Notes under the pieces: model-generated | Databases searched by the model: none | Told to the model about the DNA's origin: nothing | What the model saw: the letters and a program-made list of their open reading frames with translations, nothing else | Assembly (NCBI GenBank): GCA_003116975.1 | Contig: BGKB01000217.1 | Span: 23,803-87,802, forward strand | From: Aurantiochytrium sp. KH105 | Taxonomy: Eukaryota; Sar; Bigyra; Thraustochytrida; Thraustochytriidae | DNA length: 64,000 nt | Direction of reading: 5' to 3' | Position numbers and translations under genes: made by a program | Shown: piece after piece, positions 18,399 through 28,072 of the stretch | Layout of the letters: each line of letters opens with the position of its first letter | Numbering within the stretch: position 1 is the first letter of the stretch

Positions 18399-20876
18399 TT
18401 AGGCCTTGTAGATCTGGAGGAGCGTTTTCGAAACTTGAATTGCGGAAGCACGCTCGCGCGATGAGTCTGGTTGACATGCCATGCTGGTTGCGCCTTGAAC
18501 GTCGTGAGTCCACCTGTACGAACCCATGGCGACACATTTGTGAAAGGCGGGTAGAGACTCTAGATGCGCGAGATAACATTCTGTTCGCATGGTGTAGAAA
18601 CCATCGAGTTGGCCTGCCCAGTGCTTATTGGCGTAATCAAGGTTGGTTGAGTCAGGTTTGCTCGCTCTTTTGGTCTGCGGGCCCCACGTCGTTGATTGCG
18701 AACGAGCTTGAACAAGAAAGTTTGCACGCAACGTATAGTCATTCGCGTCGATGGAGCGAGCAAGATCTGCTGCCTTGTCGAGTACCTCTTGCAAGGTGAA
18801 CGAGGACTCCGTGCAGAGAAGACGATCCATGTCGCGTTGGATCCGCAAAAGAGCAACGCCAGCGCGCTTGCGCTCGTCTGTGGTCAAACTAGTGTTGACC
18901 ATGCGCTCAAACCATGGGCCAGAAGTCTTTGCCAAGACCTCACGACCTGCATTGACAAGATCATACGTGAGCGTGCGGGGAACTTTGGATGGTCCAAGTG
19001 ATAGACGCTGATCCGCAAAATCGGTCAGGAGAGCCCACGCGCGCCGCACATCCTCAAGTGAGTACCAGATCTTGTAAGGCGTATTCATGTACCCACCATT
19101 GGCAAGAGCGGTGACGCCGTCAGAGGATTTTTCCGCGAGCCATTCGCGCGCGGCAATAAGAGGCTCGTTATCTTGGCCGTAGACGCTTTTGTGCAGAAGC
19201 GCCCACGCTTCGCGTGCCAGCTCGCTCTCGACTCCGTATCGTTGGCGTACAAAAAAATCCAAGAATTGTTGTACGCGGCTTGCAGGTGTCGTGTCCGTGC
19301 CAGCATCTGCGAGACGCCATGGCATGTCGAAAAGAAGCGCGTAATACGCTGGATTATGGTCGATGCCTTCGGGAGCTGCCCCGATGCCTGCTAAGCTGGA
19401 CTCTGTTTTGTTATAAGCTTGACGCGGTGCCGACTCGAGAAGGTTCATGTTGCCCCAAAGTCCGAGGTTGCCGCCAAAATTATGGAGCGTGCCCCAAATG
19501 AACGGGTGCTGAAAGTAGGCAAAGTAGTCGAACTTGTCCCATTCTGCATTGATCTCATCAAACATGTCGAGCACGACAAAGCGTCCAAGGGGGGAGCCAC
19601 TCTCGAACCCTCGCATGTACGGCAGTCGATCTTTGTCCCAACCGCGCCAGATCCACCCTTGATAGAGCCATACGGCCTCGGGATCTTTGTCAGCCATGGA
19701 TTGATAGACGCTGGACGCGTGATCGTATCCATCCTTTTCCGAAAAGCCACTCGCAAGCTTTCGCACCGTTATCGGACTGGGCATTGAGGCGGATGCAACA
19801 TTGTATCGGCATTCGGAATTGAAATCTTCCCCGCTCGCGGAGCGGTCCTGGGACCAAGGGGCTTGACGAAGCCATGGTTCGGGCGCGAAATTAAAGTAGC
19901 CATCCGTCTCGTACCAATGATCTGTGCCAAAGTCTTCGAGGAGTGTGTCCATGTAGACGGCCTGGATTTCACGGAAAAGAGGATCAGTTCCATCCACCCA
20001 GGCAATGCCGTCCGCGGACATGGACGCGTTGGGAAAGCGTTGGCGCATTGAAGTTGGCACATTGCCCTGAAAGGTCGGGAGCACCGCAACAATTCCGAGT
20101 GCTCGCATTCGCGCGAGAATTTTGCGTTGCAGATCCCACTGTTGTCGCATCGTCTTGAGGTCGAGTCCGCCTGCGCAGCCGTGAAGTCGCTGCCCTCTGG
20201 ACCATGCAAGGTAGGCAATACCGTTGGTCCAGGACGCATACTCTTGATTGCTGACGCCAAAGCGATTGAAAACCTTGCGAAAGACCTCCTCCTGGCCAGT
20301 GTACGCAATGGAGAGGTTAATGCCAGATAACACCATCCAGTCGAGCAAGTAGGACCAGTCTGCAAAGAGGAACCAGGCATACGAGTAAGAAAAGGTGACG
20401 ACGTTGTTCAAATAAGAAATTTGCGTCGCGCGTCGGCCTCGAATGCAACCGCCAACTCGGGACAACGGACCTGGGATGTCTCTCTGGAGATTCGCCGTTT
20501 GGTGCCCACCGGTCCGATTCCAGCTAAAACTCATGTTGTAAACTTGACGTAAGTATGTGGATGCGGCGTAACCGAGATCTGGCCCCGACGCACCTCGAAG
20601 AACTATTTTATCCTCCAAATAAGTCCCACTTGTCCCATCGCAAATCTCGTAAAATCCATACTTTTCCTTTTCGTCTGGGCTCGAAGACATTTCTATCGAG
20701 AACCTCGAGGCGATCCACTCGGGCTCGACGTCAAGGACGCGAGAAAGGGTATCTGTGATGGCATTTGGGGACCCTTTGCCCCGGAACTCGTAGTCGACTG
20801 GCGTTGGCTGTGACGTTGCCTCGGTGAAAGCAACAAGAACAAGTGTTGTCAGACACCCGAGCCGTTGTGGAAACAT
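18399..20876 (-). CDS. NAGLU: Alpha-N-acetylglucosaminidase (GH89)
   Basis: Lysosomal glycosidase homologue that removes alpha-linked N-acetylglucosamine, as in heparan sulfate breakdown. The start at 20876 gives a signal peptide (MFPQRLGCLTTLVLVAF...); the frame is open further upstream to 20978, but that part is only charged residues. Family landmarks include the N-terminal carbohydrate-binding-like domain, SYAWFLFADWSYLLDWMVLSGIN, LPTFQGNVP, the block VWLYQGWIW...FVVLDMFDEINAEW with the nucleophile-position Glu (codon 19554-19556), PFIWGTLHNFGGNLGLWG, GIGAAPEGIDHNPAYY and LDYANKHWAGQLDGFY. Length (about 825 residues) is slightly above human NAGLU. The general acid/base Glu of the human TFNE motif is Phe here (GYFNF, codon 19887-19889), with a Glu three residues on. 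It separates the two halves of the accessory region. Confidence 0.92.
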   Translation of the reverse strand: MFPQRLGCLTTLVLVAFTEATSQPTPVDYEFRGKGSPNAITDTLSRVLDVEPEWIASRFSIEMSSSPDEKEKYGFYEICDGTSGTYLEDKIVLRGASGPDLGYAASTYLRQVYNMSFSWNRTGGHQTANLQRDIPGPLSRVGGCIRGRRATQISYLNNVVTFSYSYAWFLFADWSYLLDWMVLSGINLSIAYTGQEEVFRKVFNRFGVSNQEYASWTNGIAYLAWSRGQRLHGCAGGLDLKTMRQQWDLQRKILARMRALGIVAVLPTFQGNVPTSMRQRFPNASMSADGIAWVDGTDPLFREIQAVYMDTLLEDFGTDHWYETDGYFNFAPEPWLRQAPWSQDRSASGEDFNSECRYNVASASMPSPITVRKLASGFSEKDGYDHASSVYQSMADKDPEAVWLYQGWIWRGWDKDRLPYMRGFESGSPLGRFVVLDMFDEINAEWDKFDYFAYFQHPFIWGTLHNFGGNLGLWGNMNLLESAPRQAYNKTESSLAGIGAAPEGIDHNPAYYALLFDMPWRLADAGTDTTPASRVQQFLDFFVRQRYGVESELAREAWALLHKSVYGQDNEPLIAAREWLAEKSSDGVTALANGGYMNTPYKIWYSLEDVRRAWALLTDFADQRLSLGPSKVPRTLTYDLVNAGREVLAKTSGPWFERMVNTSLTTDERKRAGVALLRIQRDMDRLLCTESSFTLQEVLDKAADLARSIDANDYTLRANFLVQARSQSTTWGPQTKRASKPDSTNLDYANKHWAGQLDGFYTMRTECYLAHLESLPAFHKCVAMGSYRWTHDVQGATSMACQPDSSRERASAIQVSKTLLQIYKA

Positions 20877-21763
20877 CTTCTTCTCCCTTTTCTTCCTTTC
20901 CTCGTTCTTCCTCTTGGTCGTCCCGCACGTTCCCTTTGTTTTTCTTTCTCGTGCGCGTTCTGCTTGTGCAGCTCGCATGTGCGGGTGTGGCCGCCCGACC
21001 GCTCGACGTCTGTTTTCCAGATGGGTTGGCTTCTGCGTCAGGACCTGGCGCAGTTCTGGCAGTACTTTTTTGCCTCATTTTGCCCGGATATTTTTATTTT
21101 AGGCCGTCGGCCTATGCTACGATTTTCGTTTTTTGCGCAAGAACTTGAAGAGCAAGGAGAAGAGCAGAGCAAGCGGCCGCGACCCGCATCTCTGCGGCGA
21201 GTTGCCGTCGCTTGGTTTCCTCCTGCTGCAGGCCTTCGGCATTCATTTGCGCTGCAGCGCCGCCGTCCTCTCAATCTATTATCTTGCCGGACGGTGACAT
21301 GGGAGCGGGACATCTTCAATCATCATTTATGTATCAATCCCATGAAGGCCGAGGCTAGTGCGGAATCTCTATTAGATGAGAAGAGCTCTGTCCCTGTTCC
21401 CGATGATGTTTCCCTTCTTGAGCTCGCAGTGCTGCCGCGGAAAGCCTGCGATCTTTCTCGGATATTTTCAGTTGAACCTCATTTTCAATGCCCGCGGTCA
21501 TCAGCTTGGATGCGGGCACGAGCCTGGACCAGATCGAGGCGCCGCTCGCCAAAGAGGTGCAGACCTAGTCCCTCGCGGCCCTCGCTAGCGTGCACCTGGC
21601 CGGCTGTCTGCATGGCGGCGACGTGGCGCTGCGGAACTTTGATTGTACTACTCTGTCCCAACACGGGCGCCGTGCGTGTGATTGACCTTGCTCGCACCGA
21701 GCTCGTGCGGGCCGAGTCGACCGAGGCAAAACGCGCCGTCGCGGCTTGTGACTCGCGAATATC

Positions 21764-21874
21764 GTGTCACAACCAAAAATGTTGTGACACGCGAATATCG
21801 TGTCACCGCGAATATCGTGTCACCGCGAATATCGTGTCACCGCGACAATCGTGTCACGACAAAACAAGTGACAC
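21764..21874. promoter_or_regulatory. Array of seven GTGTCAC/GTGACAC sites, 17-bp phased
   Basis: Exact sites start at 21764, 21784, 21800, 21817, 21834, 21851 and 21868, so intervals are 20, 16, 17, 17, 17, 17 bp. The repeated unit is GCGAATATCGTGTCACC. The array lies about 420-530 bp upstream of helicase copy 2. Confidence 0.7.
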
Positions 21875-22096
21875 GCTCGAAAACATGTCACGGTCCAGGC
21901 AAGACAGGCGGGCGACGTGCAGCACAGGCATGCGAGCGACGCGCAGCACGGGCATGCGAGCTGGCCAGCCGCACCTGCCTAGCCCGTCCGGACCATGCGC
22001 AGCCGTCTGGCGTCCACCTAGTTCTCCTCGTTTCACTTGAGCGCTCTTGACAAGCTCCTGCTCCTTTCGCTCGCGCTCTCAGACCGCTCTAAAATC

Positions 22097-22103
22097 TATA
22101 TAA
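22097..22103 (+). promoter_or_regulatory. TATA-like element of helicase copy 2
   Basis: TATATAA lies 193 bp before the ATG and 71 bp before the shared leader motif. No equivalent was seen for copy 1, so its role is tentative. Confidence 0.35.
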
Positions 22104-22173
22104 TCGCTAGGAGGTCCTACCACACCTTAGTGAAGGCAAGGAAGAGGTGGGCCGCGCGACGGGCCAAGGGATC

Positions 22174-22187
22174 AGCAAACCCGCAAC
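22174..22187 (+). promoter_or_regulatory. Leader motif shared by both Z1-like helicase genes
   Basis: AGCAAACCCGCAAC, 109 bp before the ATG at 22296, identical to the motif 110 bp before copy 1. Confidence 0.5.
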
Positions 22188-22295
22188 TCCAAGCAAAACC
22201 CAAACGCAAAAAGCAAGCACCACCTGCCTTCTCAAGCATCCGCAAGCAGCACCGCAAGCAATACCGCAAGCGCAAGCAACACTCAAAGGAGCAAG

Positions 22296-25235
22296 ATGGA
22301 CGCCTTTGTGGACACCTTCAAGTTCCTTGCGAAAGACTACCTCAAAAAGAATGAGGACGGCCTTAACATGCTTCGCGCCATTTCGGACGCTGTACGGAGC
22401 GATCCCGGCAAGGCCGAATTCTTCAAGACTACAGGAGGGCCCTTGGCTGCTCTCTCTTCTTTCCTCGTTGGACTTCACGAGATGAACAAGCATCACGAGG
22501 TCGACAAGATGCTCGACGAGTTCGAAGGCGCAATGTACACCCGCGACTCGAAACGTCTTCGCACGCTCGAACCGATGTCCGCGGCCTCGTCTTCGAACCT
22601 AGCCGAGAGCAGTGGCGCCTCGGCCGAGCCCTCTCACGCGGACATCCCTATGGCGGAGTCGAACAGCGCGCCAGAGCCTGTTCCAGAGGAGCAAGAGCCC
22701 TCTATCGCGGCCGAGACCCCACGCTCTGCAAGCGACTTTGACGATGCTTCCACTGTCGCGAGCGATTCCGACGAAGATGACGAGCTTCTGGCTAGCGAGA
22801 GCGATGACGAGGATATCGACCCAGAGCTCGGCAGCGTCAGCGAGGCCTTCGAAGGCACCTACTTTGGGCAGCTGCCGTGGACCAATGCTGCGCAAGCCGC
22901 AATCACGCTAGGCGAGCCCGAATGGATCGAGTGGGTCCAGACCATCAGCCGGATGGGCAAGCTTCTCGAGGCGCCGAAGACGGTCGAGGCCGCCATCAAT
23001 CTTCGTCTCGCCTGCAAGCTCATGCAGGACGACTTTGAGGCCCAGGAGCTCGTCGACATGAATCAGCCGGTCTTTGAGGAGTTCTGGAAACGCGGTCGCG
23101 CGGTGTGCTCGTGCATCATGCAAGGCGGGAAGACTCGACGAGCAATTTTTTATCGTGGTCTCGTACATGCGGGGGTGCACAACAAGCACGCGGTCGTCCT
23201 CGCGAACGGAATGGGCGTTGCCTACAACGACCTGCTTTCCTCCATGAAAGATCTCAATGAAGACTACGTCAAAAAGGTCCCCAAGAAGCTTCGCGAGAAG
23301 AATAGATACCTTCCGACCGAGGAACTTTTCCTCGGCACGAGGCTCAACCAAAAGGATCACTTCAGGAGATTCGAAGATCGCCAGAGTGGACAGGTGCACT
23401 TCAACATTCGTCTTTCCAGTGTGGCGAATCTCAAAACGCTCTCGGCAGCATTCAGAGGCCAGCTCGAATTCAACTCTGAAAACACGCATCTTCTTCTCGA
23501 TGAGTCGCACGAGGCGATGGGAAGGCGCCAATTTTCTACGCACGTACGCAGCGAGTTGGCCGAATGGAAAGACGTCACGCTTGTGACGGCCACCCCGCAA
23601 GCGCAGTTCATTGCGGAGGACCTGCTCGGAGGCAAGTTTCGCTTGGTGAACATCGTCCCACGACCCGGATACTACTTGTACGGACCGAAGGAGGAAAGAC
23701 CCGGTGAAAACAGTGAGGACGGCAAGGTCTTGGTCGTCAAGTATGAGCCGACGGACGGAATGCAAAATTCTGATACAGGCTCGAGTGCGAGTCAAACACT
23801 TGTTCCTTTTCCACGTGAATTCTTTCCATGTGGCCAAAAGCGCAAATCGCGAAGTGTAGACGACGGGGAGGAACCTTCACAGGCACCTCCATGCAGCGTG
23901 CCAGATGAGGAGATTACAGCACTTGGCAAGATTTGCAGGCGGAAGCACTCCTTCTTCTGCATCGTTCTGAACAATCATGAAGGACAAAATCCCAACGAGG
24001 GGGGTAGGTCCGTCAATGTTGGCCATGGTGTTATCGCCAAATGGGTTATGCAGCAGGCGGTGTCACAAAGAATGCAGTTCAAGGAACCGGGAGTTCGGGC
24101 CTCGGTCGTCACCTACACGGTGTTTCAGCATTCTCGGGTCTCGAGCGAGTTCAGTAGGCCGCGACTCTTCTTCAACAAAGAGTTTTTGAAAGCGCTCGCC
24201 CGCATCAGATTACCAGGCGTCGACAACCTTGTCTCGAGCATCTTTACGGAGAAGCATACTCGCTCGAATGAACGTGTGCTAGTCACGAAAAAGGTGTATA
24301 AATTGCTCACAGACTTCTTCAAGGGCGCGGTGCCGCAAGCTGTCGAGGTCTACAACGGGAAACCTCTCAACGATGAAAGCGTCTTCTCTCGCTACAGGAC
24401 GACCTTGGACAGCGGGAAGGTGCTCACAACGTACTCACTTCAGCTCCCGCGGCTAGAAATCAAAGCAGTGCTTAGCATCATTCGTTATGTGCACGAGACT
24501 AGGTTTTCCAAGAGCAAATACAAGTCCTACAAGTCGGCTCCGTTGCAGCTTGCTGTCGTCGGCGGTACGCTCCTTAAACAGAGTGTCAACGTCGAGTCCA
24601 AGTGTCGCGAACTTCAGTCTACGCACCTCATGTACATGCGCAAACCTGGTGAGCGTTTTGATCTTACACGTCTTCTGCAAAAGCTTGGTCGCGTCGATCA
24701 TGGCCACACCCAAAGCTCCTTTTACAGGAGCGCCTTTCCAGGCAAAAAGAAGGTGGATGAGCGTCGGCCGACTGTCGTGATGAATGGAAAGTACATCAAT
24801 CTTGTGCTAAACTCGCCGCGTATGCTGCGGGAAGCAGCGGAGAAGGGTTCGGAGGCGCTCATCACATTCTTCCGCGAAGTTTGGATGCTGTCCCTGGAGC
24901 AGGCAAAAAAGCGAGCGACCATTATGAGCTGTGCATGCAGAGAGCTCGAGGAAACTGAGGCGGAATACTACGAAAGGGTGAGGGACATGAACAAGCTCAG
25001 TGCCTGGATTCTGAACGAGTCCAATGTTCCTAACGTGACTCATCAGGACGCTACAGACATCGCCCAAGCGATCAAGGAACAATTCACTGTTGTGGGCCAG
25101 AATCCCGACATGAGTCGTGAAGGCCTGATCGACATTTTCGACTTCGGGGTTGATGCCTCTTCACTTCAGCGAAAGGTGCACAGCTTTTTGGGAAGGGCTC
25201 CGGCAATTCCGGCTCGTTTTCTGACATTCCCTTAG
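22296..25235 (+). CDS. Z1-like superfamily-2 helicase/ATPase, copy 2
   Basis: A 979-residue paralogue of the 4908-7874 gene, alignable over nearly its whole length. Motif I is IMQGGKTRR (274-282), motif II D402ESH, motif III TATP (431-434), then VPRPGYYLYG, VVGGTLLKQSVNVESKCREL and motif VI LLQKLGRVDHG. The acidic Ser/Asp/Glu linker lies at about 145-185. The two paralogues differ most in this linker and in the N-terminal helices, and agree best in the helicase motifs, so both appear to be under selection for function. The N terminus (MDAFVDTFKFLAKDYLKKNEDG) begins at the first ATG after the conserved leader. As with copy 1, the assignment to a Z1-like clade is recalled pattern; a generic SF2 helicase is the alternative. 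No nuclease or methylase domain is fused to it. Confidence 0.75.
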   Translation: MDAFVDTFKFLAKDYLKKNEDGLNMLRAISDAVRSDPGKAEFFKTTGGPLAALSSFLVGLHEMNKHHEVDKMLDEFEGAMYTRDSKRLRTLEPMSAASSSNLAESSGASAEPSHADIPMAESNSAPEPVPEEQEPSIAAETPRSASDFDDASTVASDSDEDDELLASESDDEDIDPELGSVSEAFEGTYFGQLPWTNAAQAAITLGEPEWIEWVQTISRMGKLLEAPKTVEAAINLRLACKLMQDDFEAQELVDMNQPVFEEFWKRGRAVCSCIMQGGKTRRAIFYRGLVHAGVHNKHAVVLANGMGVAYNDLLSSMKDLNEDYVKKVPKKLREKNRYLPTEELFLGTRLNQKDHFRRFEDRQSGQVHFNIRLSSVANLKTLSAAFRGQLEFNSENTHLLLDESHEAMGRRQFSTHVRSELAEWKDVTLVTATPQAQFIAEDLLGGKFRLVNIVPRPGYYLYGPKEERPGENSEDGKVLVVKYEPTDGMQNSDTGSSASQTLVPFPREFFPCGQKRKSRSVDDGEEPSQAPPCSVPDEEITALGKICRRKHSFFCIVLNNHEGQNPNEGGRSVNVGHGVIAKWVMQQAVSQRMQFKEPGVRASVVTYTVFQHSRVSSEFSRPRLFFNKEFLKALARIRLPGVDNLVSSIFTEKHTRSNERVLVTKKVYKLLTDFFKGAVPQAVEVYNGKPLNDESVFSRYRTTLDSGKVLTTYSLQLPRLEIKAVLSIIRYVHETRFSKSKYKSYKSAPLQLAVVGGTLLKQSVNVESKCRELQSTHLMYMRKPGERFDLTRLLQKLGRVDHGHTQSSFYRSAFPGKKKVDERRPTVVMNGKYINLVLNSPRMLREAAEKGSEALITFFREVWMLSLEQAKKRATIMSCACRELEETEAEYYERVRDMNKLSAWILNESNVPNVTHQDATDIAQAIKEQFTVVGQNPDMSREGLIDIFDFGVDASSLQRKVHSFLGRAPAIPARFLTFP

Positions 25236-26143
25236 GCCCTCATTCATCCTTTCAAGTAAAAGATAAAAGAGGAAAAATATTCAGCCTTCGCGTTCCTAAC
25301 CTCTTATATTCAACTTGTCAAATACCTCTCATCAGAACACGACGAAGCGATCAAGGACTAGATGAAATAACGACAGTCAATCGTTGGCCAGGGCCTCTGC
25401 ACGTGTGATCTATCCTGCATCTGCAGCTGACGTTCTACTTTAACTCTTTGTCTTTTCTTTTCTTTTATTCGACGTAGGCCTACTGCCATCTTTTCGGGTG
25501 CAGCGTTATCATGGCGGAAGCAAATTTGCTTCAAGGACTCGTCTGGGAAGGGTGGCATAGGTATAGGTAAGTAGTGAAGATTTTGTTATGTATAAGACCG
25601 AGCAAGGCAGACAAAAACTGCACGAGGAAAAGGCAGGTCCCCAAAAGGTGTCTGGCTGCTTCAGAACAGGCCTCTCGTGGCGCAAGAACCGGCGATAGAG
25701 AATCGGTCGCTCGGCGCGCCCGAGTCGAACAGGAACCGACAATGGGGCCCTGGACCTTGGGTTGGGTTTGTAAGGGGGGGAGGAGTATTTACAGAAAGAC
25801 GGGGTCCTTAAACTGAGCGGTTGTCTTGGGCGCGGCGCCAGTCGCTGAGCGGGACTTAGAGAACGCGGGACGATGAAAGGGATTTGGCAAAGACAAGGTC
25901 AAGCGTCCTTTTCTGTCTTGAACTGCTCTTCTTGGTTCTGAAGTAGCAGTACAGGTTGCATGGTAGTGCTCGTCTGGCAAAGGTGTAAGTTTTGCTTTTT
26001 GCAATGCACGAAAAAAGCAAACGAAGAAAAGAACATTGCTACAGGAGTGTAAAGTGAGACATTGGCAAAACGCCAAGATGGAGAATGTCGAACAGAAAAG
26101 AACTGAAAAGACCAGGCAAAAGGTGTTTTGGCCACGGTCCTCA
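25236..26143. other. Convergent intergenic region
   Basis: Lies between the 3' ends of helicase copy 2 and the minus-strand gene at 26144. AT-rich at the start (3' UTR-like). No repeat array or supported gene. Confidence 0.5.
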
Positions 26144-28072
26144 TCATTTTGGGCCGTGCTCATCGCGGCCCGTCGCAGCTTCGGCAGCTGCTTCGGCGGC
26201 GACGAAAACAGGTGTCTCGGAGCGGCTGAGGTCTTGGCGCCGCTTTCCTATAAGCGGGAGACTTGAGTCATCCGCCTCCGCATCGTCGTCCTTCTCATCG
26301 TCGGAGGTCGAAAAGAGATCACCTGCAGGAGCAGAGGTTGTGGACCTCGGCGGGACTTTGGATCGCTTTTGTGAACTAGGCCGAAGACTATCAAGGTCGT
26401 CAGTGGTCGAAGACGATGTAGGGGGAGAACGTTTGGCAAAATTTGCAGCAGATTTACTCGATCCGTTGGAAGTGGAGCTGCTCTGCGAGGCGCGCGTGCG
26501 CTCTCTGCGCAAACTTTCAATGGCCTCGTCGATGTTGACCATGTCCTTCTTTTTCGAGTTCGACCCGCTCGCCCCACCGCCGAGAAATCCCGGGATAAAT
26601 GTCGAAGTAATGGCGCCCCAAATGGCGTCGCCCGCCTTTGTATGAAGGTCGGGCTCGCCAAGAACATCCTGAACCCAGACAACAGCGTGCTGCGATATTT
26701 CAGGATTGTTGAGCATGTCATGCGTTGTGTCTTTACCAAGTTGGTACACGCTGTTACGAAAGGTGTCGGTGTTGATGACGTGCTGGAAGAAATCGGCCAT
26801 GAGCTGCTGAGCCTCTTGGTCCGCAAAGAGCGCCGCAAAGAGGTCGCGAAGCGCAATCATGGTGGACTCGCGAGCAAGGACGTCTTGTACAAAGATTCCA
26901 GTCTGCTCCACAAAGGCGGGCTGCGTCATGATGTGCACAAAGAGGTTGTGCAGGAGGGTTTGCGTCTCCTCGCGGGCAGCAACGCTTGCGAGCAAATTAA
27001 GAACGGCCCGACGGGTATCCTCGCGCTCGAGGAGCTCGTTGAGGAACATGGTTGTGAGCTTAAGGGCGTGGGCATCGTTGAGGAGCTGATAGACTACGCC
27101 CTGCGCAAGGTTCTGCGCTTCGCGCTGGACGCTTTCGTCCCCGAGCGTGCGACTCGTAATGTCGGCACTCGTACTACCGAACCACCTTTTGAGCTCGTCG
27201 CGATAGTGATACATGAGGTATATGAGAAGCATGAGAAAGGCCACGCTCCAGCGAAGCGTGTGGTATTCTTTGTACTGCATGGACGAGTCGAGGCGACGGA
27301 TGGTGTCTCGCAGAGAATCGTAGGTTTCGTTCTCATAGAGCGCGGCGACGCCGGTGGCTCGATTTTTAGCAGCAGTAGCGGCAGCGTGCGCCTTGCTCGA
27401 AACGGCGCTCCCCATGCTGGAGGCAGCGCTGGCGGCGGTCGTACTGGCCCTGGCTTGAGTGCTGTCGGAATGTCGAGAAGGTCCAGAGGACCCAGCACGA
27501 AGCATGACCATTCTCTTGACCAAGGCCTTGCGGATCTCCTCTGGTGCAAGTGTCTCAAGGACGGCGCGAAGAGAAGCCATCCAGGCATTTTCTAGTGGAC
27601 GCTTTCGCGCATTTGACGAAGATGAAGACGAGGATGAGGACGGGGACGATGACGGAGAAAAGTGTTCTTGTTGTGGTTGTTTTTGTTGTTGTTGATGTTG
27701 CGTGGACTCTGACTGTAATGGGTCCGATCGCGAATGCGGAAAGGCACCTTCCCCGCTTCCGCCAGCTTTGGTGTCGCTGGTTTCGGAGGTGCTCTTGGTA
27801 CTAAAGACGCGCTTGGTGGCATGCACGCTGAGCCAGCAACTGGGATGCATGGACTTAACGTTGTGGTCAATCATGGCCGTCTGTAGTTTATATCCTGTGA
27901 GCAAGGGGGGTGATTCGATGGGAGATCGCAGTGAGGCTGACGCAAGGTTTGAAAGGGTACGCCTTCGTCGCTGGGGCAGAAAATGCGTACCCCGTGTACC
28001 GAGGTTTACGGTTTTACGCAACACCATAGTGGTGTTGCGTGCCACTGTACGGCTTGCGATACCTGTTGTCAT
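26144..28072 (-). CDS. Putative mitochondrial membrane protein with helical repeats
   Basis: A 642-residue protein with a presequence-like N terminus (many Arg/Ser/Thr, no acid in the first 50 residues, HFLPQRRRRTLSNL), Gln-rich and Ser-rich linkers (about 125-153), and one membrane segment (WSVAFLMLLIYLMYHY, about 275-290). After it come three to four amphipathic helical units of about 40 residues with recurrent LL-x-V-LL patterns (about 320-470) and a disordered Lys/Ser/Asp-rich tail. The layout suggests a single-pass organelle membrane protein with a HEAT-like soluble domain. I do not recognise the family. The start may be the first ATG or Met16. The promoter side faces the NDK gene. Confidence 0.65.
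   Translation of the reverse strand: MTTGIASRTVARNTTMVLRKTVNLGTRGTHFLPQRRRRTLSNLASASLRSPIESPPLLTGYKLQTAMIDHNVKSMHPSCWLSVHATKRVFSTKSTSETSDTKAGGSGEGAFPHSRSDPLQSESTQHQQQQKQPQQEHFSPSSSPSSSSSSSSSNARKRPLENAWMASLRAVLETLAPEEIRKALVKRMVMLRAGSSGPSRHSDSTQARASTTAASAASSMGSAVSSKAHAAATAAKNRATGVAALYENETYDSLRDTIRRLDSSMQYKEYHTLRWSVAFLMLLIYLMYHYRDELKRWFGSTSADITSRTLGDESVQREAQNLAQGVVYQLLNDAHALKLTTMFLNELLEREDTRRAVLNLLASVAAREETQTLLHNLFVHIMTQPAFVEQTGIFVQDVLARESTMIALRDLFAALFADQEAQQLMADFFQHVINTDTFRNSVYQLGKDTTHDMLNNPEISQHAVVWVQDVLGEPDLHTKAGDAIWGAITSTFIPGFLGGGASGSNSKKKDMVNIDEAIESLRRERTRASQSSSTSNGSSKSAANFAKRSPPTSSSTTDDLDSLRPSSQKRSKVPPRSTTSAPAGDLFSTSDDEKDDDAEADDSSLPLIGKRRQDLSRSETPVFVAAEAAAEAATGRDEHGPK

Larger units (their letters stand above)
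20877..22295. other. Divergent intergenic region between NAGLU and helicase copy 2
   Basis: Contains the pyrimidine-rich leader of NAGLU (plus strand 20877-20960), the GTGTCAC array (21764-21874), a TATATAA box (22097-22103), the shared leader motif (22174-22187) and an A-rich leader with CGCAAGCA words up to the helicase ATG. The long frame at 20865-22040 has low-complexity content and I do not accept it as a gene. Confidence 0.6.

Noticed and set aside
20865-22040. 391-codon plus-strand frame between NAGLU and helicase copy 2
   Set aside because: Antisense to the NAGLU leader at one end, and runs through the GTGTCAC array at the other; composition is not protein-like.
4800-25400. Terminal inverted repeats outside the two helicase genes
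   Set aside because: I compared the flanks beyond 4908 and 25235 by eye and saw no matching inverted sequence, so a simple transposon boundary is not claimed.
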